A DNA stretch of 64,000 bases from Streptomyces sp. WM6378 (GTDB lineage Bacteria > Actinomycetota > Actinomycetes > Streptomycetales > Streptomycetaceae): assembly GCF_001279695.1 (NCBI RefSeq), contig NZ_LGDD01000301.1:1-64000 (forward strand). The letters are read 5' to 3'. The notes under the pieces were generated by a model, which was given only the letters and a program-made list of their open reading frames with translations, was not told the origin of the DNA and made no database searches. The first letter of the stretch is position 1, and the number at the start of each line of letters is the position of its first letter. The position numbers and the translations under genes are program-made. Shown here in pieces: positions 25,127-32,869 of the stretch.

Positions 25127-26350
25127 GTGTCCCCGACCGCACCGTCACCGGCGACGACCGCGGTCGGTCGCCGTCCCGTCCCCGCCGCCCGCCGGCACCC
25201 GGCCCCGCGCGGCACGGCCGGCCGGCCGCCGGCCGGGGAGCGGGCGCGCACCGCCCTTCGGTACGCCGGGCCCGCGCTGCTCGGCTATCTCGTGGTCCGC
25301 CTCTTCGGGCTGCTCGTCCTCGCGAAGTGGGCGCACGTGCGCCACCACGGGATCTGGCCGACGCTCGCCACGTCCTGGGACTCCAACTGGTACCTCGGCA
25401 TCGCCGACCACGGCTACGTCCACTCGCTGCACACCGGCCAGCTGAACAACCTGGCCTTCTTCCCGCTGTACCCGTGCCTGGTCAAGGCGGTCGCGGCCGT
25501 CACGCCCGGCTCGCGGGCCAGCGTCGGGCTGCTGCTCGCGATCGGGTGCTCGCTGGTCGCCGCGTGCGGCGTGTTCGCGGTCGGCGACCGCCTGCACGGC
25601 CGCCGCACGGGCGCCCTGCTCACGGTGCTGTGGGCGGCGCTGCCGGTCGGCGTCGTCCAGTGGATGGGCTACACCGAGTCCCTGTTCACCGCGCTCACGG
25701 CGTGGGCGCTGCACTGCGTGCTGACCCGGCGCTGGGTCTGGGCGGGCTCTCTGGCGGCGCTCGCGGGCCTGACCCGCCCCACCGGCATCGCGATCGCGGC
25801 CGCGGTCTCACTGACCGCCCTGGTGGCCCTCGTACGCGCCCGGGAGTTCGACCGGCGCCTGGTGCTCGGCGGTCTGCTCGCACCGGCCGGCTGGTGCGGC
25901 TACGTGGCCTGGGTGGGGCTGCGGCTCGGCCGCTGGGACGGCTACTTCGCGGTGCAGAAGGTGTGGGACAACGAGTGGGACGGCGGCATCGGCACCCTGC
26001 GCGACATGCGTTCCCTCCTCGTGTACGCGAACCGGCCGCCGCTGTTCCTGGTCCTGGTCACCCTGGTCCTGATCCTGTCCGGCGGGCTGTACCTGCTCTC
26101 GCTCGCCGACCGCCAGCCGCTGGTCCTGCTGGTGTTCACCGGGGCGCTGCTCCTGGTCGTCCTCGGCAGCGGCGGCGTCTACTTCCCGCGGGCCCGCTTC
26201 CTGGTCCCCGGATTCCCGCTGCTCCTGCCGGTCGCGCTCGCGCTGGCGCGGGCCCGCCGCACGGTCACCGCCCTGGTGCTCGGCGCCGCCACCCTGTCCT
26301 CGGCGTGGCTCGGCGCGTACATGCTCCTGGTGTGGCCGGGCCCGCCGTGA
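25127..26350 (+). CDS. PIG-V-like mannosyltransferase family membrane protein
   Basis: A 407-residue polytopic protein with about 9-10 hydrophobic helices. The GTG has AAGGAG 8 bases upstream; an in-frame start at 25040 would add sequence without similarity. After a basic, Pro-rich cytoplasmic N-terminus, the first loop holds SWDSNWYLGIADHGY with the Asp typical of GT-C enzymes. FFPLYPCLVKAV and LAGLTRPTGIAIA follow, as in GPI mannosyltransferase 2 (PIG-V) relatives. Such proteins use polyprenyl-phosphate sugars to glycosylate products outside the membrane. The acceptor is unknown. It is convergent with the PH-domain gene, with 6 bases between stops. Confidence 0.83.
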   Translation: MSPTAPSPATTAVGRRPVPAARRHPAPRGTAGRPPAGERARTALRYAGPALLGYLVVRLFGLLVLAKWAHVRHHGIWPTLATSWDSNWYLGIADHGYVHSLHTGQLNNLAFFPLYPCLVKAVAAVTPGSRASVGLLLAIGCSLVAACGVFAVGDRLHGRRTGALLTVLWAALPVGVVQWMGYTESLFTALTAWALHCVLTRRWVWAGSLAALAGLTRPTGIAIAAAVSLTALVALVRAREFDRRLVLGGLLAPAGWCGYVAWVGLRLGRWDGYFAVQKVWDNEWDGGIGTLRDMRSLLVYANRPPLFLVLVTLVLILSGGLYLLSLADRQPLVLLVFTGALLLVVLGSGGVYFPRARFLVPGFPLLLPVALALARARRTVTALVLGAATLSSAWLGAYMLLVWPGPP

Positions 26351-26356
26351 CCCGGG

Positions 26357-26992
26357 TCAGCCGATGGCGATCAGGACGACGAACAGGACCGCCCCGGCCA
26401 CCGCGGGCGCGATGACCTCGTACGCCCAGCGGACGCCGACCGCGCCCTGTGCGCTCTCGCGCGAGGCGCCCTGTTCGGCGAGCTCGCGCAGGTCCCGGAT
26501 GGACTGGTCGGTGGGCGCCATGCGCGCCTTGGCGTCGGTGACGTCGGCCGTGACCGAGACGCCGATCTGTCCGTCGACCGTGGCGTCCCGCACCTGACGG
26601 CGGGCGGCCCGCTTGCGCTGGCGCAGCGAGACGGGGATCGCCCACAGCTGGTACTTGCCGCCGGACTGGTCGAAGACCTCGCTGGAGTACCCGGCCCGCA
26701 CGTCCGCCACGGACGCCCAGGGCAGCGTGATCGTACGGAAGGGGTTGCGCACCAGGAGCCGGTCGGCGCTCGCGAACACCGCGGGGCGGAAGCTGAAGGC
26801 GACGATCAGCGGCACCGCGCACAGCAGCACGGCGAGCGCCAGCCAGGGGGCGTTGCCGTGGCCCTGGGCCACGGCGTCGACGCCGAGCCAGATACCGATC
26901 GCAAGCAGCAGCGCGCCGCCGGCGATACCGGCGGGTGAGCGGTAGGTCCGGTCGGCGTAGGCCGGCTCGGCGGGCGGCGTGGGGCTCGTCAT
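26357..26992 (-). CDS. Membrane protein with bacterial PH domain
   Basis: 211 residues from the ATG chosen here; a GTG 18 bases upstream is possible. Two hydrophobic helices (about residues 21-40 and 48-68) are followed by a bacterial pleckstrin-homology (PH_6) domain (FRPAVFASADRLLVRNPFRT, then ITLPWASVADVRAGYSSEVF). A variable Arg/Ala-rich linker leads to a last helix at the C-terminus (YEVIAPAVAGAVLFVVLIAIG). I know of no enzymatic role for this family. The architecture suggests a membrane-bound scaffold or sensor. The gene follows the sortase gene on the same strand, 38 bases away. Confidence 0.82.
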   Translation of the reverse strand: MTSPTPPAEPAYADRTYRSPAGIAGGALLLAIGIWLGVDAVAQGHGNAPWLALAVLLCAVPLIVAFSFRPAVFASADRLLVRNPFRTITLPWASVADVRAGYSSEVFDQSGGKYQLWAIPVSLRQRKRAARRQVRDATVDGQIGVSVTADVTDAKARMAPTDQSIRDLRELAEQGASRESAQGAVGVRWAYEVIAPAVAGAVLFVVLIAIG

Positions 26993-27030
26993 GGCCCGAT
27001 TCTGCCTCACGCCCCTGGGACGGGTTTCGC

Positions 27031-27645
27031 TCAGGCCACCAGATCCGCGTACAGGATGATGTTGTCGGGGCGGTGCCCGCCGGTCAGCTCGCCGCCGCAG
27101 GTGATGACGCGCAGCTCGGGGCGGTCGGTGTTGCCGTACACCTTCTGGGTCGGGAAGGTCTTCTTGTCGACCTGTTCGAGCGCGCGGACCTTGAACTCGG
27201 CGGTCTTCCCGTCGGCGCGGGCGACCGAGATCATGTCGCCGACCCTGACCTTGGAGACGTTCTTCAGGACGGCCGGGCCGTCGACGGTGTCGAAGTGGCC
27301 GATGAGCACGGCGGGCCCGGTCTGGCCCGGGGTGACGCCCTTGTCGTACCAGCCGATCTTGTCGGCGTCGGCGACGGAGGGCACCTCGACGCTGCCGTCG
27401 GCGGCGAGCCCGAGGTCGAGGACGGGGCCCGCGTCGACCCCGGCCGCCGGGATCCTCACCCGTACCGGCTTGGCGGCGGGCAGCGCGGTCGCGGCCTTGG
27501 GGGCGGCAAGGGCGCTGGAGGCGGCGGAGATGTTCGGGGGCTCGGTGGGCTTCGCGGGACCGGAGCCGCAGCCCGCGGCCGAGACGCCGACGGCGAGCAC
27601 GAACAGGGCTGCGGCGGCCGAACGGGCCGCACGGGTACGGGACAT
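27031..27645 (-). CDS. Class F sortase
   Basis: A 204-residue exported transpeptidase. The N-terminus has a hydrophobic segment ending SAAGC (Cys26, a weak lipobox) and then a Pro/Ala-rich linker. The sortase barrel has the catalytic His117 (LIGHFDT), Cys183 (RVITCGGEL) and Arg192 (GGHRPDN). The TC-G-G form and single N-terminal anchor fit class F, the actinobacterial type. The next upstream gene on the same strand encodes a large surface protein with a C-terminal anchor but no LPxTG, a pairing common in Streptomyces. The natural substrate motif is not established. Confidence 0.9.
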   Translation of the reverse strand: MSRTRAARSAAAALFVLAVGVSAAGCGSGPAKPTEPPNISAASSALAAPKAATALPAAKPVRVRIPAAGVDAGPVLDLGLAADGSVEVPSVADADKIGWYDKGVTPGQTGPAVLIGHFDTVDGPAVLKNVSKVRVGDMISVARADGKTAEFKVRALEQVDKKTFPTQKVYGNTDRPELRVITCGGELTGGHRPDNIILYADLVA

Positions 27646-27671
27646 GGGGTGCTCCGGGAGGGCCGTGAGGA

Positions 27672-27700
27672 GGGCGGGCCGCCGGTGGGGCGGCCCGCCC
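27672..27700. terminator. Terminator or attenuator between surface-protein and sortase genes
   Basis: A perfect 12-base stem (gggcgggccgcc with ggcggcccgccc) closes the 5-base loop ggtgg. It lies 8-36 bases past the surface-protein stop and 27 bases before the sortase start. It would lower, not abolish, sortase expression from the upstream promoter. Confidence 0.75.
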
Positions 27701-27707
27701 GGGGCGG

Positions 27708-28700
27708 TCAGATGCGGGCGGCGCCCCGCCGGCGCAACGCCACGTACCCGCCCGCTCCGGCCACGACGAGCCCCGCGCCGCCCGCGATCAGCGCGGTGTC
27801 GTCACCGCCGCCCTGCTTGAAGTCGGCGCCGGCCGCTACGGCGCCCTTGGGTACGACCGTGGTCTGGCCGCCGCCCGCGGCCGGGGTGGAAGTGCCGTCG
27901 GGGGTGCAGCCCTTGGGCAGCTTCGGGAAGGCGGCGTAGCCGTAGGGGGTGTCGCCGCCCTGGGTCCGGGTCTTCAACTGCGGTGCGGATCCGTAGGGGT
28001 TGAGGATCTCGGCGTAGATGCCGGCCGAGCCGGGCAGCTTGGGGTGCCGACGGTCGAGCTTGCCCAGGCCCTTGACCGGGGTGTGGTCGCCGGCCTCGAA
28101 CGTGACGGAGGGGCCCTGCGTTCCGATCGACAGGACGGCGAGCGTGCCGGCCCCGATGTTCTCGCGCCGCGTCACCGTGCAGCCCTTGGTTGCGACGGGC
28201 TCGGACGGCTTCTGGCCCGGCTTCGCCGACGGCTTGTCGCTCGGCTTCGGCGACGGCTTGGCCGGGGCGCCCTTGGGCAGGTCGTACGTCTTCACAGTGC
28301 CGTCGGGGGCGGTAATCCGCAGCACCGGTGTGGCGGTCCCGGCGTTGAGCAGCTGCGCCTTGAGGCCGGGGACGAACTCGGTCACCGTGACGCTCGGCTC
28401 CTGCCGGGTCACCGCGCCCAGCACCCTGAACGCCCAGGCGTCGCCCGGCTTCCAGTCCGGACCGGCCGCGCGCAGCCACGCCTCGGGGCCCTCGGCCCCG
28501 TTGCGGAGCACCGCGAGCACGCCGTGGCCTGCGTCCTTGTAGACGAGGACCTTCTCACCGTCGTAGCGGTTGGCGGACGAGGCAGAGGCCGGGGCCGGGG
28601 CCGACGTGGCCGCGAAGGCCGCCGCCGGGGTGAGGAAGGCTGCGGCGAGCGCGGCGGTGGCGATCGCGGCGCGGAGCGAGGTGCGGGTGTAGGTCGACAT
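27708..28700 (-). CDS. Exported, C-terminally anchored surface protein paired with the sortase
   Basis: A 330-residue protein with a signal peptide ending AAAFAA (about residue 30). Two beta-rich halves are joined by a KPSPKPSDKPSAKPGQKPS linker that probably crosses the wall. The C-terminal half has Cys pairs (KGCTVTRRENIG, LPKGCTPDG). A Gly/Ala region (VVPKGAVAAGADFKQGG) comes next, then a hydrophobic helix (ALIAGGAGLVVAGAGGYVAL) and a basic RRRGAARI tail. This is the sorting-signal layout, yet no LPxTG-like pentapeptide stands before the helix; VPKGAVAAG is the only conserved-looking segment. GGAGTC precedes the ATG. Function is unknown; a sortase-linked or plainly membrane-anchored coat protein is most likely. 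Confidence 0.8.
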   Translation of the reverse strand: MSTYTRTSLRAAIATAALAAAFLTPAAAFAATSAPAPASASSANRYDGEKVLVYKDAGHGVLAVLRNGAEGPEAWLRAAGPDWKPGDAWAFRVLGAVTRQEPSVTVTEFVPGLKAQLLNAGTATPVLRITAPDGTVKTYDLPKGAPAKPSPKPSDKPSAKPGQKPSEPVATKGCTVTRRENIGAGTLAVLSIGTQGPSVTFEAGDHTPVKGLGKLDRRHPKLPGSAGIYAEILNPYGSAPQLKTRTQGGDTPYGYAAFPKLPKGCTPDGTSTPAAGGGQTTVVPKGAVAAGADFKQGGGDDTALIAGGAGLVVAGAGGYVALRRRGAARI

Positions 28701-28851
28701 GAACGACTCCGTGGAGCAGGGCGGCCGAGCGGCCGGAGGAGGAAGAAGGAGAGGTTGCATGCCGCCTCCTCTGCCGGGTGGGGCCGTTGAGGCTGGGCGG
28801 GGCTGCAGAAGGAAATCTATGGAGCACCTGTGCGAGAAGCGTCCGCTCCAT

Positions 28852-28867
28852 GTCACAGGCGCGTGAC
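28852..28867. promoter_or_regulatory. GTnAC-n6-GTnAC element upstream of deoC
   Basis: GTCAC-aggcgc-GTGAC fits the published AfsQ1 consensus GTnAC-n6-GTnAC and is also a perfect inverted repeat at its ends. It lies between the divergent surface-protein and deoC genes. One match to such a loose pattern can occur by chance. Confidence 0.3.
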
Positions 28868-28901
28868 AGAGCTCACCCCCGCTCACCTGAGCCCCGGGGG
28901 C

Positions 28902-28931
28902 TGTACAGGCAGCTACGCGCGTAGATATGCT
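28902..28931 (+). promoter_or_regulatory. deoC promoter with the nucleoside operator in its spacer
   Basis: -35 TGTACA (28902-28907), 18-base spacer, -10 TATGCT (28926-28931). The perfect palindrome CTACGCGCGTAG (28913-28924) fills the spacer, so a bound protein would block RNA polymerase. The -10 ends 6 bases before the GTG start, giving a leaderless mRNA. Confidence 0.75.
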
Positions 28932-28937
28932 CATCTG

Positions 28938-29900
28938 GTGACCATGCCCACCAATGCACCCGCAGCTGCCTTCGCCGACGCGACCGCGTCCGACGGCGCG
29001 CTGCGCCGCTTCCTCCACGGGCTCCCCGGCATCGACCCGGTGGGCCTGGAAGCGCGCGCCGCGTCCCTCGGCACCCGCTCGATCAAGACCTCGGCCAAGG
29101 CGTACGCCATCGACCTGGCCATTTCGATGATCGACCTGACGACCCTGGAAGGCGCGGACACCCCGGGCAAGGTCCGGGCGCTCGCCGCCAAGGCCGTCCA
29201 CCCCGATCCGACCGACCGCACCACCCCGCACACCGCCGCCGTCTGCGTCTATCCGGACATGGTGGCGACCGCCAAGGAGGTGCTGAAGGGCTCCGACGTC
29301 AAGGTCGCGTCCGTCGCCACCGCCTTCCCGGCGGGCCGCGCGGCGCTGCCGGTCAAGCTCGCGGACGTACGGGACGCGGTCGCGGCCGGCGCCGACGAGA
29401 TCGACATGGTGATCGACCGGGGCGCGTTCCTGGCCGGTCACTACCTCAAGGTGTACGAGGAGATCGCGGCCGTCCGCGCCGAGTGCGGCGACAGGGCCCG
29501 CCTCAAGGTCATCTTCGAGACCGGTGAGCTGTCGACGTACGACAACATCCGCCGCGCCAGCTGGCTCGGCATGATGGCCGGCGCCGACTTCATCAAGACC
29601 TCCACGGGCAAGGTCGCGGTCAACGCCACCCCCGCCAACACCCTCGTACTGCTCGAAGCCGTACGGGACTTCCGCGCCCAGACGGGGACGCAGGTCGGCG
29701 TGAAGCCGGCCGGCGGCATCCGCAACACCAAGGAAGCCATCAAGTTCCTGGTCCTGGTCAACGAGACCGTGGGCGAGGACTGGCTGGACAACCACTGGTT
29801 CCGCTTCGGCGCCTCCTCGCTGCTCAACGACCTGCTGATGCAGCGTCAGAAGCTGGCGACCGGCCGCTACTCCGGCCCCGACTACGTGACGGTGGACTGA
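28938..29900 (+). CDS. deoC: Deoxyribose-phosphate aldolase
   Basis: DeoC splits 2-deoxyribose 5-phosphate into glyceraldehyde 3-phosphate and acetaldehyde, the last sugar step of deoxynucleoside breakdown. The 320-residue TIM-barrel protein belongs to the longer DeoC group. The Schiff-base lysine is in GADFIKTSTGK, the proton-relay residues are in VGVKPAGGIR and DEIDMVID, and the start of the barrel is SMIDLTTLEG. I use the GTG at 28938 because the -10 box ends 6 bases earlier; an ATG two codons later is possible. The aldehyde dehydrogenase gene begins 5 bases after the stop, fitting removal of the acetaldehyde. Confidence 0.95.
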   Translation: MTMPTNAPAAAFADATASDGALRRFLHGLPGIDPVGLEARAASLGTRSIKTSAKAYAIDLAISMIDLTTLEGADTPGKVRALAAKAVHPDPTDRTTPHTAAVCVYPDMVATAKEVLKGSDVKVASVATAFPAGRAALPVKLADVRDAVAAGADEIDMVIDRGAFLAGHYLKVYEEIAAVRAECGDRARLKVIFETGELSTYDNIRRASWLGMMAGADFIKTSTGKVAVNATPANTLVLLEAVRDFRAQTGTQVGVKPAGGIRNTKEAIKFLVLVNETVGEDWLDNHWFRFGASSLLNDLLMQRQKLATGRYSGPDYVTVD

Positions 29901-29905
29901 TCACC

Positions 29906-31357
29906 ATGGCAATGGAAAAGAAGACGGCCGCGTTCGAGTACGCGCCCGCGCCCGAGTCGCGCTCGGTCGTCGACATCGCCCCCTCCTACGGCCTGTTCAT
30001 CGACGGCGAGTTCACCGAGGCCGCCGACGGCAAGGTCTTCAAGACCGTCTCGCCGTCCACCGAGGAGGTCCTGTCCGAGGTCGCCCGGGCCGGCGCCGAG
30101 GACGTGGACCGGGCCGTGCAGGCCGCGCGCAAGGCGTTCGTGAAGTGGTCGGCGCTGCCCGGCTCCGAGCGCGCCAAGTACCTGTTCCGCATCGCCCGGA
30201 TCATCCAGGAGCGCAGCCGCGAGCTGGCCGTCCTGGAGACCCTGGACAACGGCAAGCCGATCAAGGAGACCCGCGACGCGGACCTCCCGCTGGTCGCCGC
30301 GCACTTCTTCTACTACGCGGGCTGGGCCGACAAGCTCGACCACGCCGGGTTCGGAGCCAACCCGCGCGCCCTGGGCGTCGCGGGCCAGGTCATCCCGTGG
30401 AACTTCCCGCTCCTGATGCTGGCCTGGAAGATCGCCCCGGCGCTGGCCACGGGCAACACGGTCGTCCTGAAGCCCGCCGAGACCACGCCCCTGTCGGCGC
30501 TGTTCTTCGCGGACATCTGCCGCCAGGCGGGCCTGCCCAAGGGCGTCGTCAACATCCTCACCGGGTACGGCGACGCGGGCGCGGCCCTGGTCGAGCACCC
30601 GGACGTCGACAAGGTCGCCTTCACCGGCTCGACCGCCGTCGGCAAGGCCATCGCCCGCTCGGTGGCCGGCACGTCCAAGAAGGTCACCCTGGAGCTGGGC
30701 GGCAAGGGCGCCAACATCGTCTTCGACGACGCGCCCATCGACCAGGCCGTCGAGGGCATCGTCACCGGCATCTTCTTCAACCAGGGCCAGGTCTGCTGCG
30801 CGGGCTCGCGCCTGCTCGTCCAGGAGTCGATCCAGGACGAGCTGCTCGACTCGCTCAAGCGCCGCCTGTCCACGCTGCGCCTCGGCGACCCGCTGGACAA
30901 GAACACCGACATCGGCGCGATCAACTCGGCCGAGCAGTTGGCCCGGATCACCGCGCTCACCGAGACGGGCGAGGCGGAGGGCGCCGAGCGCTGGACCGCG
31001 CCGTGCGACCTGCCCTCGGCCGGTTACTGGTTCGCCCCGACGCTGTTCACGAACGTCACCCAGGCGCACACCATCGCCCGCGACGAGATCTTCGGCCCGG
31101 TCCTTTCGGTGCTGAGCTTCCGCACCCCGGACGAGGCCGTCGCCAAGGCCAACAACAGCCAGTACGGCCTCTCCGCCGGCATCTGGACGGAGAAGGGCTC
31201 GCGCATCCTCGCGGTCGCGAACAAGCTCCGCGCCGGCGTCGTCTGGGCCAACACGTTCAACAAGTTCGACCCGACCTCGCCGTTCGGCGGCTACAAGGAG
31301 TCGGGCTTCGGCCGCGAGGGCGGCCGGCACGGCCTGGAGGGCTACCTCGATGTCTGA
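29906..31357 (+). CDS. NAD(P)-dependent aldehyde dehydrogenase
   Basis: A 483-residue enzyme of the ALDH superfamily that probably oxidises the acetaldehyde made by DeoC. The general base Glu263 lies in VTLELGGKGAN and the nucleophile Cys297 in FNQGQVCCAGSR. The NAD site is around VAFTGSTAVGKAIA, and the oxyanion Asn is in IPWNFP. Near the C-terminus EIFGPVLSVLSF and PFGGYKESGFGREGG are normal, but the chain stops soon after (GYLDV), about 15 residues short of a typical class 1/2 enzyme. The next ALDH-like gene overlaps by 8 bases, so the two are translationally coupled and probably form a complex. Confidence 0.92.
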   Translation: MAMEKKTAAFEYAPAPESRSVVDIAPSYGLFIDGEFTEAADGKVFKTVSPSTEEVLSEVARAGAEDVDRAVQAARKAFVKWSALPGSERAKYLFRIARIIQERSRELAVLETLDNGKPIKETRDADLPLVAAHFFYYAGWADKLDHAGFGANPRALGVAGQVIPWNFPLLMLAWKIAPALATGNTVVLKPAETTPLSALFFADICRQAGLPKGVVNILTGYGDAGAALVEHPDVDKVAFTGSTAVGKAIARSVAGTSKKVTLELGGKGANIVFDDAPIDQAVEGIVTGIFFNQGQVCCAGSRLLVQESIQDELLDSLKRRLSTLRLGDPLDKNTDIGAINSAEQLARITALTETGEAEGAERWTAPCDLPSAGYWFAPTLFTNVTQAHTIARDEIFGPVLSVLSFRTPDEAVAKANNSQYGLSAGIWTEKGSRILAVANKLRAGVVWANTFNKFDPTSPFGGYKESGFGREGGRHGLEGYLDV

Positions 31358-32243
31358 GACTCCGACGCGGCTGAGCGTCTTCAAGACCTACAAGCTGTAC
31401 GTGGGCGGGAAGTTCCCGCGTTCCGAGAGCGGCCGGGTGTACGAAGTGGTCGACAGCAAGGGCAAGTGGCTGGCCAACGCGCCCCTCTCCTCCCGCAAGG
31501 ACGCGCGGGACGCGGTCGTCGCGGCCCGCAAGGCGTTCGGCGGGTGGGCGGGCGCGACCGCGTACAACCGGGGCCAGATCCTCTACCGCATCGCCGAGAT
31601 GCTGGAGGGCCGCAAGGACCAGTTCGTGCGCGAGGTCGCCGAGGCGGAGGGCCTATCCAGGTCCAAGGCCGCCGCGGTCGTGGACGCGGCCATCGACCGC
31701 TGGGTCTGGTACGCGGGCTGGACCGACAAGATCGGCCAGGTCGTGGGCGGGGCGAACCCGGTGGCGGGCCCGTTCTTCAACCTCTCCACCCCCGAGCCGA
31801 CCGGCGTCGTCACGGTCCTGGCCCCGCAGGACTCGTCCTTCCTTGGCCTGGTCTCGGTCGTCGCCCCCGTCATCGCGACCGGCAACACCGTGATCGTGAT
31901 CGCCTCCGAGAAGGCGCCGCTCCCGGCGCTCTCGCTCGGCGAGGTGCTCGCCACCTCGGACCTGCCGGGCGGCGTGGTCAACGTCCTGTCCGGGAGGACG
32001 GCGGAGATCGCGGCGCCGCTGGCCGCGCACCAGGACGTCAACGCGATCGACCTGACGGGCGCCGGCACCGACCTGGCGCGCGACCTGGAGATCGCGGCGG
32101 CGGACAACCTCAAGCGCGTCGTGCGCCCCAAGGCCGTGGACTTCACCGCGGACCCGGGCACCGACCGCCTCACCGCGTTCCTGGAGACCAAGACGGTCTG
32201 GCACCCGACGGGTTCGCTGGGCGCGTCCGGCTCGGCGTACTGA
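31350..32243 (+). CDS. Inactive, shortened ALDH-like partner protein
   Basis: This 297-residue protein has the N-terminal and cofactor-like part of an ALDH (LYVGGKFPRSESGRVYEVVD, then NAPLSSRKDARDAVVAARKA, and IATGNTVIVIASE). It lacks the rest: there is no E-L-G-G-K motif, no GQxC nucleophile and no EIFGP segment. It ends about 180 residues early without any frameshift in view. The ATG overlaps the end of the active ALDH gene. Known two-module ALDH16 proteins also carry a second module without the catalytic Cys, so this may be a split version of that arrangement. A scaffold or activator role is inferred. Confidence 0.85.
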   Translation: MSETPTRLSVFKTYKLYVGGKFPRSESGRVYEVVDSKGKWLANAPLSSRKDARDAVVAARKAFGGWAGATAYNRGQILYRIAEMLEGRKDQFVREVAEAEGLSRSKAAAVVDAAIDRWVWYAGWTDKIGQVVGGANPVAGPFFNLSTPEPTGVVTVLAPQDSSFLGLVSVVAPVIATGNTVIVIASEKAPLPALSLGEVLATSDLPGGVVNVLSGRTAEIAAPLAAHQDVNAIDLTGAGTDLARDLEIAAADNLKRVVRPKAVDFTADPGTDRLTAFLETKTVWHPTGSLGASGSAY

Positions 32244-32254
32244 GTCAACTCCCT

Positions 32255-32289
32255 TGAGGCCCCCGCCAGTTGGACCGGCGGGGGCCTCA
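32255..32289. terminator. Terminator after the deoC-ALDH operon
   Basis: A perfect 13-base stem (tgaggcccccgcc and its complement) with a 9-base loop, 12 bases after the last ALDH stop. It faces the convergent secreted-protein gene and can serve both. Confidence 0.88.
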
Positions 32290-32323
32290 GGCACGCCCGG
32301 GTCCCGGCTACGGGTGCACGGGC

Positions 32324-32737
32324 TCAGCCGGGCAGCAGCCCCGCGGCCCGGCCGGTGAGCGGGAGGTCCTTGAGGGCGCCGCCGCTCGTCACCGGGCTCG
32401 TCGCCATCGCCGTGGAGACGGGCTTGAAGTCGGCGACCTGGGCGCCCACGCCGTTGTCCAGCGGGTCGACCCCCGTGTTGGCCAGCGGGTCGACCCGCAG
32501 CGTCTTCGCGGGCGCGATCGCGTAGCCGGTCGCCCCGGTGACCCCCTGCGCGGCCGCCGCGAGGTCGGTGGCCATCGCGTTCTGGCCCGCCGCGGGAGCC
32601 TCGGCCGCGGGCGCGGCCTGCGCCGCCGAACCCGCTCCGGCCAGGGCCGCGCCGACCGCGGTGACGGTGAGCCCGGCCCGCAGCAGCGCCCTGTGACGCA
32701 GGGCCCTGGCGGGGTTGGGGGCCTCGTGATGTCCCAT
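32324..32737 (-). CDS. Small secreted protein of unknown function
   Basis: 137 residues from the ATG at 32737. An upstream start would add sequence without signal-peptide character. A twin-basic N-terminus (ARALRHRALLRAG) and hydrophobic core end in AQAAPA, giving likely cleavage near residue 38. The mature part is short, with DPLANTGVDPLDNGVGAQVA and repeated Asp-Pro-Leu and Asn-Gly units, and ends GRAAGLLPG. No Cys and no enzyme motif are present. Small Ala/Gly/Leu-rich exported proteins of this kind are frequent in Streptomyces. The gene is divergent from uridine kinase. The role is not known to me. Confidence 0.72.
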   Translation of the reverse strand: MGHHEAPNPARALRHRALLRAGLTVTAVGAALAGAGSAAQAAPAAEAPAAGQNAMATDLAAAAQGVTGATGYAIAPAKTLRVDPLANTGVDPLDNGVGAQVADFKPVSTAMATSPVTSGGALKDLPLTGRAAGLLPG

Positions 32738-32869
32738 GGGATCCCACTCACTCTCGTACGGAAGATGCGTAATCACGCGATCACGAAGCGTAGTTGAGAT
32801 GTGATACTCGATACCAACGGCCTCCCCGAGGGGTACCACTCCCGGGTGCATGGCTCACACTGGTGTCCC

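Noticed and set aside
30145..31374. Long second frame inside the aldehyde dehydrogenase gene
   Set aside because: Shadow frame with Arg/Pro-rich product; the in-frame ALDH motifs are all in the other frame.
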